The notes beneath the pieces were generated by a model. It made no database searches and was not told the DNA's origin. It was given only the letters and a program-made list of their open reading frames with translations. The position numbers and the translations under genes are program-made. A DNA stretch of 64,000 nucleotides from Paenibacillus dendritiformis (GTDB lineage: Bacteria; Bacillota; Bacilli; Paenibacillales; Paenibacillaceae): positions 4,208,001 to 4,272,000 of the forward strand of contig NZ_OX216966.1 in assembly GCF_945605565.1 (NCBI RefSeq). Direction: 5' to 3'. This document shows, in pieces, positions 51,775 through 60,368 of this stretch. Position 1 is the stretch's first letter. Every line of letters begins with the position of its first letter.

Positions 51775-51802
51775 ACGGCCTGCAGCGATCGCTGCAGGCC
51801 GT
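51775..51802. terminator. 28-bp perfect palindrome between convergent genes
   Basis: The sequence is exactly self-complementary over 28 bp, centred on GCGATCGC and containing two PstI-type CTGCAG sites. It lies between the plus-strand CmpB-like gene and the minus-strand AlkC-like gene, so a shared terminator is the simplest reading, though T-runs are weak. Confidence 0.5.
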
Positions 51803-51846
51803 CTATCTTCCGGATGGGATAAGCGGATTATCTTGGCATAACAACG

Positions 51847-52698
51847 CTAGGTCCGGCCCTTCGTTATACTCCTTGTTGCCCTGGCGGCAATACGCCGCGT
51901 CGCCTTCGTATCTGAAGCCTCGAGCCAGTCATCGCACAGTCGAAGCACCCATTCCGGATTCGTCTTGGCAGCGTCGTTCAGCCAGTTCCCGACGGAATCC
52001 TGCACATACTTGACCGGGTCGGACTTCACGGCTTCAAGCAGCGGCAGCCCAAGGGCGGGATCCTGCTTCAATGCGGCAATATGCTTCGCCCACACCCCGC
52101 GGGGACGCGTCGCTTCAATGGCGAATCGGCGGACGTTCGCATCCGCGTCCTGCGCCCAATCGCCCAGCAGACCAATGGCCGCCTGCAATTCACGAGCGAT
52201 CGGCTCCCGCACAGCCATCCACGCGATCTCCCGCACGCCGAAGTGGGAATCCGCGGCGAACGGGCGGATGCCCGCCAGCTTGTCCTCAAGGCGGAGCCGC
52301 TGATCGAGGCCGATGACATAAGCGGCCCAGCAGCGAACGCTGTCTGACCGGTGTCCGGCCAGTTCGCCGAAAATTCTCGCTCGGTCCTGAGCGGAGACAC
52401 GCTCCATCAGATCGAGCCACCCTGCCGCAACCGCCGGGATAACGGTCATCATCTTCCTTTCGCCCAGACGGGCAAGAGGAGACATGATCGCCTCTAACTC
52501 AGGCTCCAGTCCATGCTCTCGAACGATCTGCCCGAGCAGCTTCTCGTGATCGACCGCAAGCCATTCCGTCAAGTTGACAGTCTCCAACTGGCCGCGGTGC
52601 AGCAGCTCGAGCACCTCCGGCGGAATGTCACCCGCCCGGCGCGCCCCGGTCCGCTGCATAATCGCCTCGGGTACAGGGCCTTTCGTTTCTTGCTTCAT
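51847..52698 (-). CDS. HEAT-repeat DNA alkylation repair protein (AlkC-like)
   Basis: A 283-residue all-helical protein. The repeats are seen in DSVRCWAAYVIGLDQRL, HFGVREIAWMAVREPIAREL, DANVRRFAIEATRPRGVWAK, and KSDPVKYVQDSVGNWLNDAA followed by KTNPEWVLRLCDDW. This arrangement is typical of the AlkC/AlkD superfamily of DNA glycosylases that remove N3-alkylated purines. Whether the catalytic Asp/Glu and Trp are all placed correctly cannot be judged without a model. It has its own weak promoter region, and the Crp/Fnr gene upstream is on the same strand. Confidence 0.82.
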   Translation of the reverse strand: MKQETKGPVPEAIMQRTGARRAGDIPPEVLELLHRGQLETVNLTEWLAVDHEKLLGQIVREHGLEPELEAIMSPLARLGERKMMTVIPAVAAGWLDLMERVSAQDRARIFGELAGHRSDSVRCWAAYVIGLDQRLRLEDKLAGIRPFAADSHFGVREIAWMAVREPIARELQAAIGLLGDWAQDADANVRRFAIEATRPRGVWAKHIAALKQDPALGLPLLEAVKSDPVKYVQDSVGNWLNDAAKTNPEWVLRLCDDWLEASDTKATRRIAARATRSITKGRT

Positions 52699-52790
52699 CG
52701 GTATTGTCCTCCATATCGTATAAGATTTCCATGTCTTTACGATACGTTTTGTCGAATGATAAAAGATGTAATCCAGCTTACAACTTCCGC

Positions 52791-53486
52791 TTACCCGCGC
52801 TGTCTCTCCCGAAGCTTCTCGCGATGAATGAAGATCGTCTTGAATCCCGTCTTGATAACTCCCGCTGCCGCGAGCTCCTGCAGCGACGCCGTAACGGCTT
52901 CCCGGCTGGCGCCGACGAGATGCGCGATCTCCTGCTGCGAGATCGAATAGTCGATCCGGTAATAATCATGATCGTCGATCAGACCGAATTGATCCGCCAG
53001 CTTCAGCAAGGCGTATATGATTTTATCTTGCAGATTGCCAAGAGCCAAATGCTGCGCCAGATCACTCATCCCGATGATACGCTCGCTCATTACCTTGATG
53101 AGATTAAGCATGAACCGGGGGCGATGGATGATGAACGATTCGAACCGTTCTTTATCCATCAGGCAGATATCGCATTCCTCCAACGTCTCGATATACAGAT
53201 ATCTCGTGCCGAACGAGATGAGATCCACTTCCCCGAATACATTGCCCTCGCGCAAAATATCGAGAGTGAACTGCTTGCCCTCGGCCGTCAGCTTGAACAG
53301 CCGGATCGTTCCCCTCTTCACGAAATACAGCCCTTGCGGACTCGAATCCGGCGTTTGAATAAATGTATTCTTCCGGATGGTCGTAATCGAGGTTAATTGA
53401 TCCATCTCGATCAAATCTTCTTCGGACAGGGAATGCAGCAGATTAAACTGCGATAAATATTTAATGTTCTCCTGATTCGGTATCAT
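52791..53486 (-). CDS. Crp/Fnr-family transcriptional regulator
   Basis: A 231-residue protein with an N-terminal cyclic-nucleotide-binding beta-roll (FVKRGTIRLFKLTAEGKQFT then LREGNVFGEVDLISFG), a long dimer helix, and a C-terminal winged helix (ISQQEIAHLVGASREAVTAS, then LQELAAAGVIKTG). The FNR-type N-terminal cysteine cluster is absent, so it is not an oxygen sensor of that kind. The effector is unknown. GAGAGG precedes the ATG. The AlkC-like gene 92 bases downstream may be a target or operon partner. Confidence 0.88.
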   Translation of the reverse strand: MIPNQENIKYLSQFNLLHSLSEEDLIEMDQLTSITTIRKNTFIQTPDSSPQGLYFVKRGTIRLFKLTAEGKQFTLDILREGNVFGEVDLISFGTRYLYIETLEECDICLMDKERFESFIIHRPRFMLNLIKVMSERIIGMSDLAQHLALGNLQDKIIYALLKLADQFGLIDDHDYYRIDYSISQQEIAHLVGASREAVTASLQELAAAGVIKTGFKTIFIHREKLRERQRG

Positions 53487-53617
53487 TCCAGGTATCCTCT
53501 CATTCCGTTTTCAAATGCTTCCCGGTCGTTATGCTCTATGCCGTGCAGCGCTTCCTGAAGCGTCGCGGAGAGAACAACCGATAGGCCGGTGACGGCATTA
53601 CATTTCCTATCATACAT
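53483..53617 (-). CDS. possible short reading frame before the Crp/Fnr gene
   Basis: An in-frame ATG at 53617 would give 44 residues (end LQEALHGIEHNDREAFENGM then RGYLE) and its stop overlaps the regulator start by four bases. There is no ribosome binding site and no family is recognised, so this may not be a gene; if real it would couple translation of the regulator. Confidence 0.25.
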   Translation of the reverse strand: MYDRKCNAVTGLSVVLSATLQEALHGIEHNDREAFENGMRGYLE

Positions 53618-53702
53618 AGTGTGCGTCTGGAATTTCAAACCAGGGAGCCGGCAATCGGTACGTTCGTCAGCGGGGAGAGTAACCTTTGGTTCAAACCAAT
53701 AA

Positions 53703-53742
53703 CAAAAGGACGGCACTTGGCCTCTTGAAGCCCGTACCGTCC
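53703..53742 (-). terminator. terminator of the alpha/beta hydrolase gene
   Basis: On the minus strand GGACGGTAC faces GTGCCGTCC (one mismatch) around a GC-rich inner loop, followed by TTTTGTT. Confidence 0.65.
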
Positions 53743-53783
53743 CGTTTCCATGTTAGCGAATGGCAGTCTCCCGCTTTTCCGTA

Positions 53784-54566
53784 TCAAGAATTTAGTTCAT
53801 TGCCAAGAATGTCATAGAATGAGTGCGAAGCGTGCCGTTCCTTCCACGGAGTATGCCCGCATCGTGGGAGCAGGATGCAGGTTACGCCGTTGAGCACATC
53901 CGTCAGCGGGGCGAATACGCCCTGATACGGGTGCGGGTCATGCTCGCCATGGATGGCGACGACCGGGCAGGCGATGCGCTTTCCGTGCTCCAGCAGCCGC
54001 CCGGAACTCCGCAGCGCGCTTGCTTCGGCCCAGATGCGCTCATGCTGATCGGCATTGACGTGAAGCGGCTCCGCCTTCGACGCATCTTCCAGCGGCTCGT
54101 ATGTATCGGCCTTGGTCATGAGCTCATCCAGCCGCGTCAGATCCGGCAGGGCTTCCCCTGCGCCGAGCCTCGACATCATGGCGTTCCATTCGGCCCGTTC
54201 CTCGCTGGACAAGCGCTTCATTCTTGTGCTCATGATCTCCTGGGCATAGGCTTCTTCGAACGGTCCGCTCCCTACGAGAATGAGCTTGCGCACCAGCTCG
54301 GGATGGCGAGCGGCGAAGATGAAGCCGAGCCAGGAGCCCCAGGAATACCCGATGACAGTCACGGGAGGATGACCTGATGCCAATAACTGTTCCTTCATTT
54401 CCGTGACCAGTTCCTCAATGTTGTACTTCGTCTGATGCAGCTCCAATATTCCGGCATACCTTGATAACGCCGCGGCTACGGGAGCCATCTCTCCCGCTGC
54501 CCCGGGCCCGCCATGCACCAGGGCGACCGAATAAGGGGCGGAGCCATGGATGCGAATCGAATTCAT
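53784..54566 (-). CDS. alpha/beta hydrolase
   Basis: About 260 residues. The oxyanion region is VALVHGGPGAAGEM (HGGPG, typical of proline iminopeptidase relatives), the nucleophile elbow is VIGYSWGSWLG, the acid is in VVAIHGEHDPHP, and the His is in LPRCGHTPWKER. The start at 54566 follows GGTGAG; longer in-frame starts lack a ribosome binding site. The gene is alone and ends at a terminator. Substrates could be an aminoacyl amide or ester. Confidence 0.83.
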   Translation of the reverse strand: MNSIRIHGSAPYSVALVHGGPGAAGEMAPVAAALSRYAGILELHQTKYNIEELVTEMKEQLLASGHPPVTVIGYSWGSWLGFIFAARHPELVRKLILVGSGPFEEAYAQEIMSTRMKRLSSEERAEWNAMMSRLGAGEALPDLTRLDELMTKADTYEPLEDASKAEPLHVNADQHERIWAEASALRSSGRLLEHGKRIACPVVAIHGEHDPHPYQGVFAPLTDVLNGVTCILLPRCGHTPWKERHASHSFYDILGNELNS

Positions 54567-54666
54567 GTGCTCACCGCATTTCTGTTCAAGTTCACGAATG
54601 TAGCCCGCTGATGTAGAAATTGTACCTAATCGGGGCGGCCTTCGCAACGGCCCAGCTGCGGCGGGA

Positions 54667-54870
54667 TCACCACCCCACCCGGTCCAGCACCCAGGCTATC
54701 CAATCCGTTGGATTGATCTTGCGGTCCATAAAAATGCTGATCCATACGATGCATCCGAGGACAGACAAAGCGGCGAACAGCCCGACCTCACGGCGCGGCG
54801 TACGCTTGCGCAGCTGAATGGCTAGTGCGCCGCCCCCGGCCGCCAGGAAGATGACCAAAAATCCGATCAT
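54667..54870 (-). CDS. small two-helix membrane protein, GerA-type D-subunit candidate
   Basis: A 67-residue protein with two hydrophobic segments (MIGFLVIFLAAGGGALAIQL and VGLFAALSVLGCIVWISIFM) joined by a basic turn, and a Trp-rich tail. GGAGGAGACACCGGC precedes the ATG, which overlaps the gerAB-type stop (ATGA). Small two-helix D subunits are known in several Bacillus ger operons (for example gerKD) and modulate receptor function; position and topology fit this, but the sequence similarity is too short to prove it. Confidence 0.6.
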   Translation of the reverse strand: MIGFLVIFLAAGGGALAIQLRKRTPRREVGLFAALSVLGCIVWISIFMDRKINPTDWIAWVLDRVGW

Positions 54871-55970
54871 GCCGGTGTCTCCTCCTCTCCCTCCCGCCGC
54901 TTCCGAATCCAGGTCAGTACGAGCAGCATCAGCGGAAGTATGACTCCGAACAGACTGGCAAATTCGAACATATACCGCATTCCCCATTCGATATTTTCCA
55001 CGACATTTTCTCCGGATGTAAGCGCGAGCCCTGAGATCAGCAATAAGAGCGGCAGCGCAATCCAGGTTCTGTCTTGCAGCCGGAATAACTGACAGATTCC
55101 CGCCACGGCGCAATAATAGGCAATGCACAGCTTAATAAAAATCCATATCAGCCATACGATGACGATGGTCGTCTCTACCCGTTCAATGAATTCCGCGATG
55201 CGCACCTCCTGCACAATGACATACAGCGGGTATAAAAAATGAGATGCTCTCGTAACGCCGAGCACGCCGATCGTTACGAAAAGAATGCCGCTCAGCAAGA
55301 CGGTAGCCAGGACAAGGCCAAGCAGAAGACCGGACTTTATCCGGGTCTTGACATAAGGAACAATCATCATGAGACAGACAACCTCCAGATAAGGAAAACC
55401 CATAAACGCTCTTGTCTCCTTCATCGTCTTCCACACGTTCATGGTGAACATCGGCTCGAATCGTTCCCACTTCCATTCCGCCAGCGAGAACAAGCAAATC
55501 GCGATCAAGAGAAGCACAAGAAGAGGAGTGCACAGCTCGTTCACGCGCGCGATGCTCTGTATCCCTTTGATCGAGGCGTAGCACACGACAGCCAAAAACA
55601 TCAGATGGAACATCGATATCGGGGACCTGGGCATGAGCGCCGTCTTCATGAAATCGCCCAAATTGCGCGTGACCCAGCTAGCCGTCTCGATAAAGAAGAA
55701 GATATAGAGGACGGCAAAGAACCCTCCGATCTTATTCCCGGCGACCTTGGTGCAGATTTGCACGATGCTTAAGCCGGGATTGCCTCTCGCCAGCATCAGC
55801 CACAGGCAAGCGATCAGGATAGAGGCGCCTCCCGTCCACAACGGGATGAGCCACGCATCCTGACGAGCCGCAATGATGAGCCTGCCGGGGCTCAGAAAAA
55901 AAGCGGTGCCGATCGTAAAATTGAACACCAGTAAAAAGAACTGCCACCCGCTAATGCGTACGTTCTCCAT
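54867..55970 (-). CDS. spore germination receptor subunit B (GerAB family)
   Basis: About 367 residues with ten predicted transmembrane segments, in the APC amino-acid permease-like fold. It starts ISGWQFFLLVFNFTIGTAFF and carries GNPGLSIVQICTKVAGNKIG, both usual for GerAB/YndE proteins. GAGGGATAACG precedes the ATG at 55970, which lies 20 bases inside the end of the gerAC-type gene. This subunit is thought to bind the nutrient germinant in the inner spore membrane. Confidence 0.92.
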   Translation of the reverse strand: MENVRISGWQFFLLVFNFTIGTAFFLSPGRLIIAARQDAWLIPLWTGGASILIACLWLMLARGNPGLSIVQICTKVAGNKIGGFFAVLYIFFFIETASWVTRNLGDFMKTALMPRSPISMFHLMFLAVVCYASIKGIQSIARVNELCTPLLVLLLIAICLFSLAEWKWERFEPMFTMNVWKTMKETRAFMGFPYLEVVCLMMIVPYVKTRIKSGLLLGLVLATVLLSGILFVTIGVLGVTRASHFLYPLYVIVQEVRIAEFIERVETTIVIVWLIWIFIKLCIAYYCAVAGICQLFRLQDRTWIALPLLLLISGLALTSGENVVENIEWGMRYMFEFASLFGVILPLMLLVLTWIRKRREGEEETPA

Positions 55971-57168
55971 CGTTATCCCTCTTCTTGTAAGGATTGATCG
56001 TATTTCCAATCGTATTGATGGTGCTCTTCACAGACAGCTCCAGCTTCGCATTCTTCCACAGTTCCTTATCCCGCTTGGCCGCAGCCCACTCTCTTCCTTT
56101 ACTGCTCCGGATTTGCGCTTCAATTCCGAGCAGGTCCCAGCCCTTTTGCTTGGTCTCATCAAAAAAATCAGAGGCCTGTTTTTCCACCGCCTGCTTGAAC
56201 TTCAGCTTGATTTCTTCCATATTTTGCATCGTTAACGGCTCATTCTGGGTATTGTTCAAAATCTGCATTTCCGCGTTAATATCCATATGGAGCACGGGTC
56301 GGCCGGATACGAGCGACAGCTGCCTGCGCACCTTCGGTTCAGGGGCCTGGACATCGACGCGCCGTTCATTGACGAGCAGCGATTGATACAGAATGCCCAT
56401 CTGACCGCTCAGCAAGTAGTACCATGTCATCTCCGAATCCTTCAGCTTCCCGATCATCCGATCCTGCTTGAATACGGCGCCTCCTTTTACTTGGAAATTC
56501 CCCTCATTAGCATCGATGCTGTCGAATCTCTCTGCCGTCGGGGCGGACGGTAAGGCGGACAAGCGAATGACAGGCAGGACGGTAAGCTTGAAGTTTTCCA
56601 TATTTTCTGCGAAATCCTTCGCCCTCGCCTGCTGGCTTGACTGGTCCGAATATCTGGACTTGAGTTCAAGAATGGAGCGGCCGGCGCGGCCCGGCAGCCG
56701 TTCGATCGGAATATACGTGTTCATGATGTCCGACAGCGGCGCATCGGTGACGAACAAATAGATGGTAGATCGGCGATCCGGCTGCTTTTCAAAAAAATTG
56801 ATCAATTCATTCATTCCCGCTTCCGCAAACCGCTCCGTAACAATCACCCCCTGATAATGGTCGTAGAACGGCCGCCTCGGGATGATGTCATACAGATTGT
56901 CGGTGATATCTCCCGGGGTAAATGCCTCGATGCGGTAGGTGTAAACGGGAGCTTTCATGCCGCCCCCTTTCTGCGTCGCGACCCCCTCAGGGTTGATAAC
57001 CTGATAAGAAATCGTATACTTTCCGTTATCCGGATCCCTGTCCATCCCGACCAGATTGACGATCGCCAACTCGTTGACCTCGATCATATCCCAGCAGCCG
57101 GCCAGACAGAGGCAGCAGATGCCGATGATGATTCGCTTGCCTGCCTGCAAAATGGTATTGAGCCTCAT
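55951..57168 (-). CDS. spore germination receptor subunit C, lipoprotein (GerAC family)
   Basis: About 405 residues. A lipoprotein signal (IIIGICCLCLAGC) places the protein on the outer face of the inner spore membrane. Family features: LCLAGCWDMIEVNELAIVNL, GMDRDPDNGKYTISYQVINP and, late in the protein, FDETKQKGWDLLGIEAQIRS. The ATG at 57168 is used here; a GTG three codons upstream overlaps the gerAA-type stop and shares the same AGGTGAGG region. It would form the receptor complex with the A and B subunits. Confidence 0.93.
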   Translation of the reverse strand: MRLNTILQAGKRIIIGICCLCLAGCWDMIEVNELAIVNLVGMDRDPDNGKYTISYQVINPEGVATQKGGGMKAPVYTYRIEAFTPGDITDNLYDIIPRRPFYDHYQGVIVTERFAEAGMNELINFFEKQPDRRSTIYLFVTDAPLSDIMNTYIPIERLPGRAGRSILELKSRYSDQSSQQARAKDFAENMENFKLTVLPVIRLSALPSAPTAERFDSIDANEGNFQVKGGAVFKQDRMIGKLKDSEMTWYYLLSGQMGILYQSLLVNERRVDVQAPEPKVRRQLSLVSGRPVLHMDINAEMQILNNTQNEPLTMQNMEEIKLKFKQAVEKQASDFFDETKQKGWDLLGIEAQIRSSKGREWAAAKRDKELWKNAKLELSVKSTINTIGNTINPYKKRDNDGERTH

Positions 57169-57173
57169 GCACC

Positions 57174-58667
57174 TCACCTTTTTTTCCGTTGCGTCTTATT
57201 CATGCGGGGGAAGGTCGTCATCGATGGCCGCGGGACGCGCACAAGCACATCCTTCCAGTCGGAGACGAACGTCGGCGCCACCGGAGCAAGATACGGCACG
57301 CCGAACGACCGAAGGGAGGCAAGATGGATCAGGGTGAACAGCACGCCGCATAATATCCCGAATCCCCCGGAGACGGCAGCCAATATCATGTAAAAATATT
57401 GGAGGAACCGCTGCGTAATGCCGAAGTTGTAAAATGGCGCGACAAAGTGGGCAATCGCCGTGATGGCGACCACGATAACCATCGCGGCGGACACAAGGCC
57501 TGCCGTTACGGCCGCTTCGCCGAGGACGAGCGCTCCCACAATCGAGATCGCTTGACCGGCAACCCTCGGCATCCGCAATCCTGCCTCCCGCAGCACTTCA
57601 AAAATGGTCATCATCAGAAATGCCTCGATAAAAGACGGAAATGGCACGCCTTCCCGCTGCGCGGAAATGCTGATGAGAAGCGAAGGGGGAAGCAGCCCTT
57701 GATGATAGGAGGTTACAGCGATATAGAGAGCCGGAACAAAGACGGCCAGCATGAACGCGAGAAACCGGATCCAGAGCAAAAACGTGGCAATATCCGCCCG
57801 TTGGTAATAGTCTTCCGGCGACGTGAAGCTTTGCATAAAGGTAAACGGTCCGATGAGAACCAGCGGACTTCCGTCCACCATAACGGCGACTCTCCCTTCG
57901 AGGAGATGCGATACCGCCACATCCGGCCGTTCCGTCCTTACCATGGTCGGGAAAATCGTCATGGACTTGTCCTGAATCCACTCCTCCACATACGTGCCTT
58001 CCAGGATGCTGTCGGTATGAATCTTGCCTATCCGGGAGCGGAATTCGTTGACGATTCCTTCGGGGGCGAGCGATTTCATGTACAGCATGATCACCTTCGT
58101 CTCCGTTGCGGTGCCGATGATCATCTGCTCCAAGCACAAGTCGGAGGTGCGGATTCTTTTCCGAATCAAGCCGATGCTGATTCCGGCATCCTCATTCAAC
58201 GCCTCCTGCGGCCCGCGCACCGTCGTCTCTGTCTTCGGTTCCGCTACGGCGCGATGCTGGAACTTGGCCACATCCAGCACAAGCACATGCGTCGCCCCAG
58301 GAATGACAAGCAGACATTGGCCCTCCAGCAGCCGCTGCGTGCAGGTTGCCAGATCTTCGGCAACGGAAATCGTAGCGATGGGAATTCGCCGCTTCACCAT
58401 CTCTTCTACATTCGAGTCTCCATCTGAAGGAGGAGACAGCGGCTGCTCGGCAAACATGCGAAGCACATTATCCTCAATTTTGTTCTTATCCACCAGCGTC
58501 TCGAGAAATAAGCATCGTCCTTCCAGCTCTGGCTGCTGAATCACGAACGAGTGATCAACCAGATCGGGCGGATGTCCGAGGACGCTTGTCAGCCGATCGG
58601 CGAACTCGTCAGTACGGGATGAATCGAATATCGGATTATCGGCGTTTATGCGGGTGTGATGGCTCAT
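57174..58667 (-). CDS. spore germination receptor subunit A (GerAA family)
   Basis: A 497-residue protein. An N-terminal soluble domain (about 1-250; VKRRIPIATISVAEDLATCT and GRVAVMVDGSPLVLIGPFTF) is followed by a membrane domain with four or five segments (FTSPEDYYQRADIATFLLWI, LRMPRVAGQAISIVGALVLG, GFGILCGVLFTLIHLASLRS). GGAGGGCAGTCC precedes the ATG. Order A-C-B-D differs from the A-B-C order of B. subtilis gerA but matches gerK-like operons. Expression would be in the forespore under sigma-G; I could not confirm a sigma-G promoter in the 330 bp upstream. Confidence 0.93.
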   Translation of the reverse strand: MSHHTRINADNPIFDSSRTDEFADRLTSVLGHPPDLVDHSFVIQQPELEGRCLFLETLVDKNKIEDNVLRMFAEQPLSPPSDGDSNVEEMVKRRIPIATISVAEDLATCTQRLLEGQCLLVIPGATHVLVLDVAKFQHRAVAEPKTETTVRGPQEALNEDAGISIGLIRKRIRTSDLCLEQMIIGTATETKVIMLYMKSLAPEGIVNEFRSRIGKIHTDSILEGTYVEEWIQDKSMTIFPTMVRTERPDVAVSHLLEGRVAVMVDGSPLVLIGPFTFMQSFTSPEDYYQRADIATFLLWIRFLAFMLAVFVPALYIAVTSYHQGLLPPSLLISISAQREGVPFPSFIEAFLMMTIFEVLREAGLRMPRVAGQAISIVGALVLGEAAVTAGLVSAAMVIVVAITAIAHFVAPFYNFGITQRFLQYFYMILAAVSGGFGILCGVLFTLIHLASLRSFGVPYLAPVAPTFVSDWKDVLVRVPRPSMTTFPRMNKTQRKKR

Positions 58668-58828
58668 GGACTGCCCTCCGGGTAAGATATAGGACTCCGT
58701 AATTCACTCGATTGGTTATGCAAACAAGCGGCGCCATCCTTTTTGATAATAAATTGCCGGTTGAGTTAGGAATTTCATTGGAAATGGCGTCGATTCTAGT
58801 TTGATCATTTCATCTTTTTTTACTACAC

Positions 58829-58856
58829 CAAAAACGCAAGGGCATACCCTTGCGTT
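58829..58856 (-). terminator. orphan terminator-like hairpin on the minus strand
   Basis: AACGCAAGGG and CCCTTGCGTT form a 10-bp stem with loop CATA; on the minus strand TTTTTGG follows. No minus-strand gene precedes it, because the next gene to the right is on the plus strand. It may end antisense or divergent transcripts from the promoter region at 58.9 kb. Confidence 0.6.
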
Positions 58857-58898
58857 CCGAACCATCGTTTTCGCCTCCAGCGTACTACAAAATCACTA

Positions 58899-58927
58899 TT
58901 GACAAATAATTATTTTTATGATATAAT
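58899..58927 (+). promoter_or_regulatory. perfect consensus sigma-A promoter
   Basis: TTGACA and TATAAT are separated by exactly 17 bases in a very AT-rich context, 77 bases upstream of the MBL-fold gene. Strong vegetative expression is expected unless an operator blocks it; the following AAAATATTTT is a 10-bp palindrome that could be one. Confidence 0.85.
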
Positions 58928-59003
58928 AAAATATTTTATTGTTTACAAAAGGAATATTCATCTGATACGATGTGTGTGAACATTGGATTGGAGGAGATAT
59001 TAA

Positions 59004-59762
59004 TTGACAGTTGGCAAGAGTGGAATTTACATGCTCACGATTTCCGCGGACATGATGGGACGCGCCGTGACGATTCATCCGACTGTGCTCTGGGATGAGG
59101 ACGAGCTGGTATTGGTGGATACGACCTATCCCGGTCAGCTTCCTCTATTGACTGCCGAGGTGTCTCGCGCCGGCCTGTCCTTCGATCGGTTGAGCAAGGT
59201 CATCATCACGCATCAGGATCTCGATCATATCGGGAGCCTGCCGGCCATCGCAGCACACTTCGCCCCCCAGGTCGAAGTGCTGGCCAGCCCGATCGAGAAG
59301 CCGTTCATCCAAGGAGAACAGCAGCTGTTGAAGCTGACTCCCGCAGCGATAGCGGAAGCGGTCAGCTCTCTGCCTGCCAACGTACCGGAGCAATGGAGAC
59401 TCGGATTCAAGCATACGCTGGAAAACCCGCCCACAGGTCCGGTGCATGCTACGATCACGGACAGGCAGCGCTTGCCGATCTGCGGCGGAATCATCGTCAT
59501 CGGCACGCCGGGACATACGCCCGGACATATCAGCCTGTACCACGAACCGAGCCGCACCCTCATCGCGGGAGACGCCTTAATCGTAGAAGAAGGCCAACTA
59601 TACGGACCTGATCCGCGATACTGCATCGACTACGCATTGGCGCAGCATTCTCTCGCCGCCCTGCTCGATTATGACATTCAACAGGTCATTTGCTTTCATG
59701 GCGGACGGTACAACGGGGACGGCAAGCAGCGAATTGCCGAATTGGTGAAGCAGAAGCGGTAG
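59004..59762 (+). CDS. MBL-fold metallo-hydrolase
   Basis: A 252-residue metallo-beta-lactamase-fold protein. Motif II reads THQDLDHIGS (residues 69-78): the usual HxHxDH has Asp in place of the second His, a variant shared by a known subgroup of the superfamily. Other metal positions are in GTPGHTPGHISLY and IAGDALIVEEG, and the last His in VICFHGGRYNG. Hydrolysis of a thioester, lactone or phosphoester is possible. The start is TTG with GGAGGAG upstream. A perfect consensus promoter drives it. Confidence 0.85.
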   Translation: MTVGKSGIYMLTISADMMGRAVTIHPTVLWDEDELVLVDTTYPGQLPLLTAEVSRAGLSFDRLSKVIITHQDLDHIGSLPAIAAHFAPQVEVLASPIEKPFIQGEQQLLKLTPAAIAEAVSSLPANVPEQWRLGFKHTLENPPTGPVHATITDRQRLPICGGIIVIGTPGHTPGHISLYHEPSRTLIAGDALIVEEGQLYGPDPRYCIDYALAQHSLAALLDYDIQQVICFHGGRYNGDGKQRIAELVKQKR

Positions 59763-59816
59763 GGAAGCCAAGAGTTCACGCCAGGGCCCGCGTGACTCTG
59801 CCGCCGTTATGCACCA

Positions 59817-60272
59817 TTATGTACGGTTTAGCACTTCCGTCAATTCTTCCGTCATTTGCCGGACAAGCTCCGGCCGGCCGTGGAACTGAGCCGGCGTATT
59901 CTGAAATAATTCAATCCGCCATTGTCCTCCGGCGTGAACCGCCACCAGCGTGTGATGGGTATTCACATCCGGGTTCAGCACTGACTGTCCGGGCGGCACC
60001 ATGCCGGCAATCGCCCGCAATAAAGCGGTATCCGATTCAAGCAAGCGGACATATTTCACTTTCGTCGTAAAAGGAGCTGTCGGGTGATGCTCGAAGATAG
60101 GCTGAAGATGCCCAAGTATGTCATCCGGTCCGCTCGCCAGACTGCCGTCGAAGCCGATTAACTCGCCGTTCGCGGCGAACAGCTCCGCCATCCCGGAAGC
60201 ATTGCGGCTGTTCCATGCATCTATCAATTGATGATACAAACTCTCTACTTCTGTGGTTGCCTGCGCTTGCAT
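59817..60272 (-). CDS. SgcJ/DUF4440-family protein (NTF2-like fold)
   Basis: A 151-residue protein. The pattern ATTEVESLYHQLIDAWNSRN, MAELFAANGELIGFDGS, DILGHLQPIFEHHPTAPFTT and the late GGQWRIELFQNTPAQFHGRP is that of SgcJ/EcaC-type proteins, small pocket-forming barrels of uncertain function often found beside biosynthetic or resistance genes. AGAGGAGGAATCGCC precedes the ATG. It is convergent with the MBL gene. Confidence 0.82.
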   Translation of the reverse strand: MQAQATTEVESLYHQLIDAWNSRNASGMAELFAANGELIGFDGSLASGPDDILGHLQPIFEHHPTAPFTTKVKYVRLLESDTALLRAIAGMVPPGQSVLNPDVNTHHTLVAVHAGGQWRIELFQNTPAQFHGRPELVRQMTEELTEVLNRT

Positions 60273-60368
60273 GGCGATTCCTCCTCTTTCGTTCGGCAGC
60301 CTACATCAACTCTCCTTCGCTGCGTCCTGCTGTACCTTCCCTGCCTGTCATCTCTCTCATTATCGGCT

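Noticed and set aside
57399..58427. Plus-strand frame of 342 codons opposite the gerAA-type gene
   Set aside because: Very rich in Arg, His and Asp as usual for antisense frames; no start signal.
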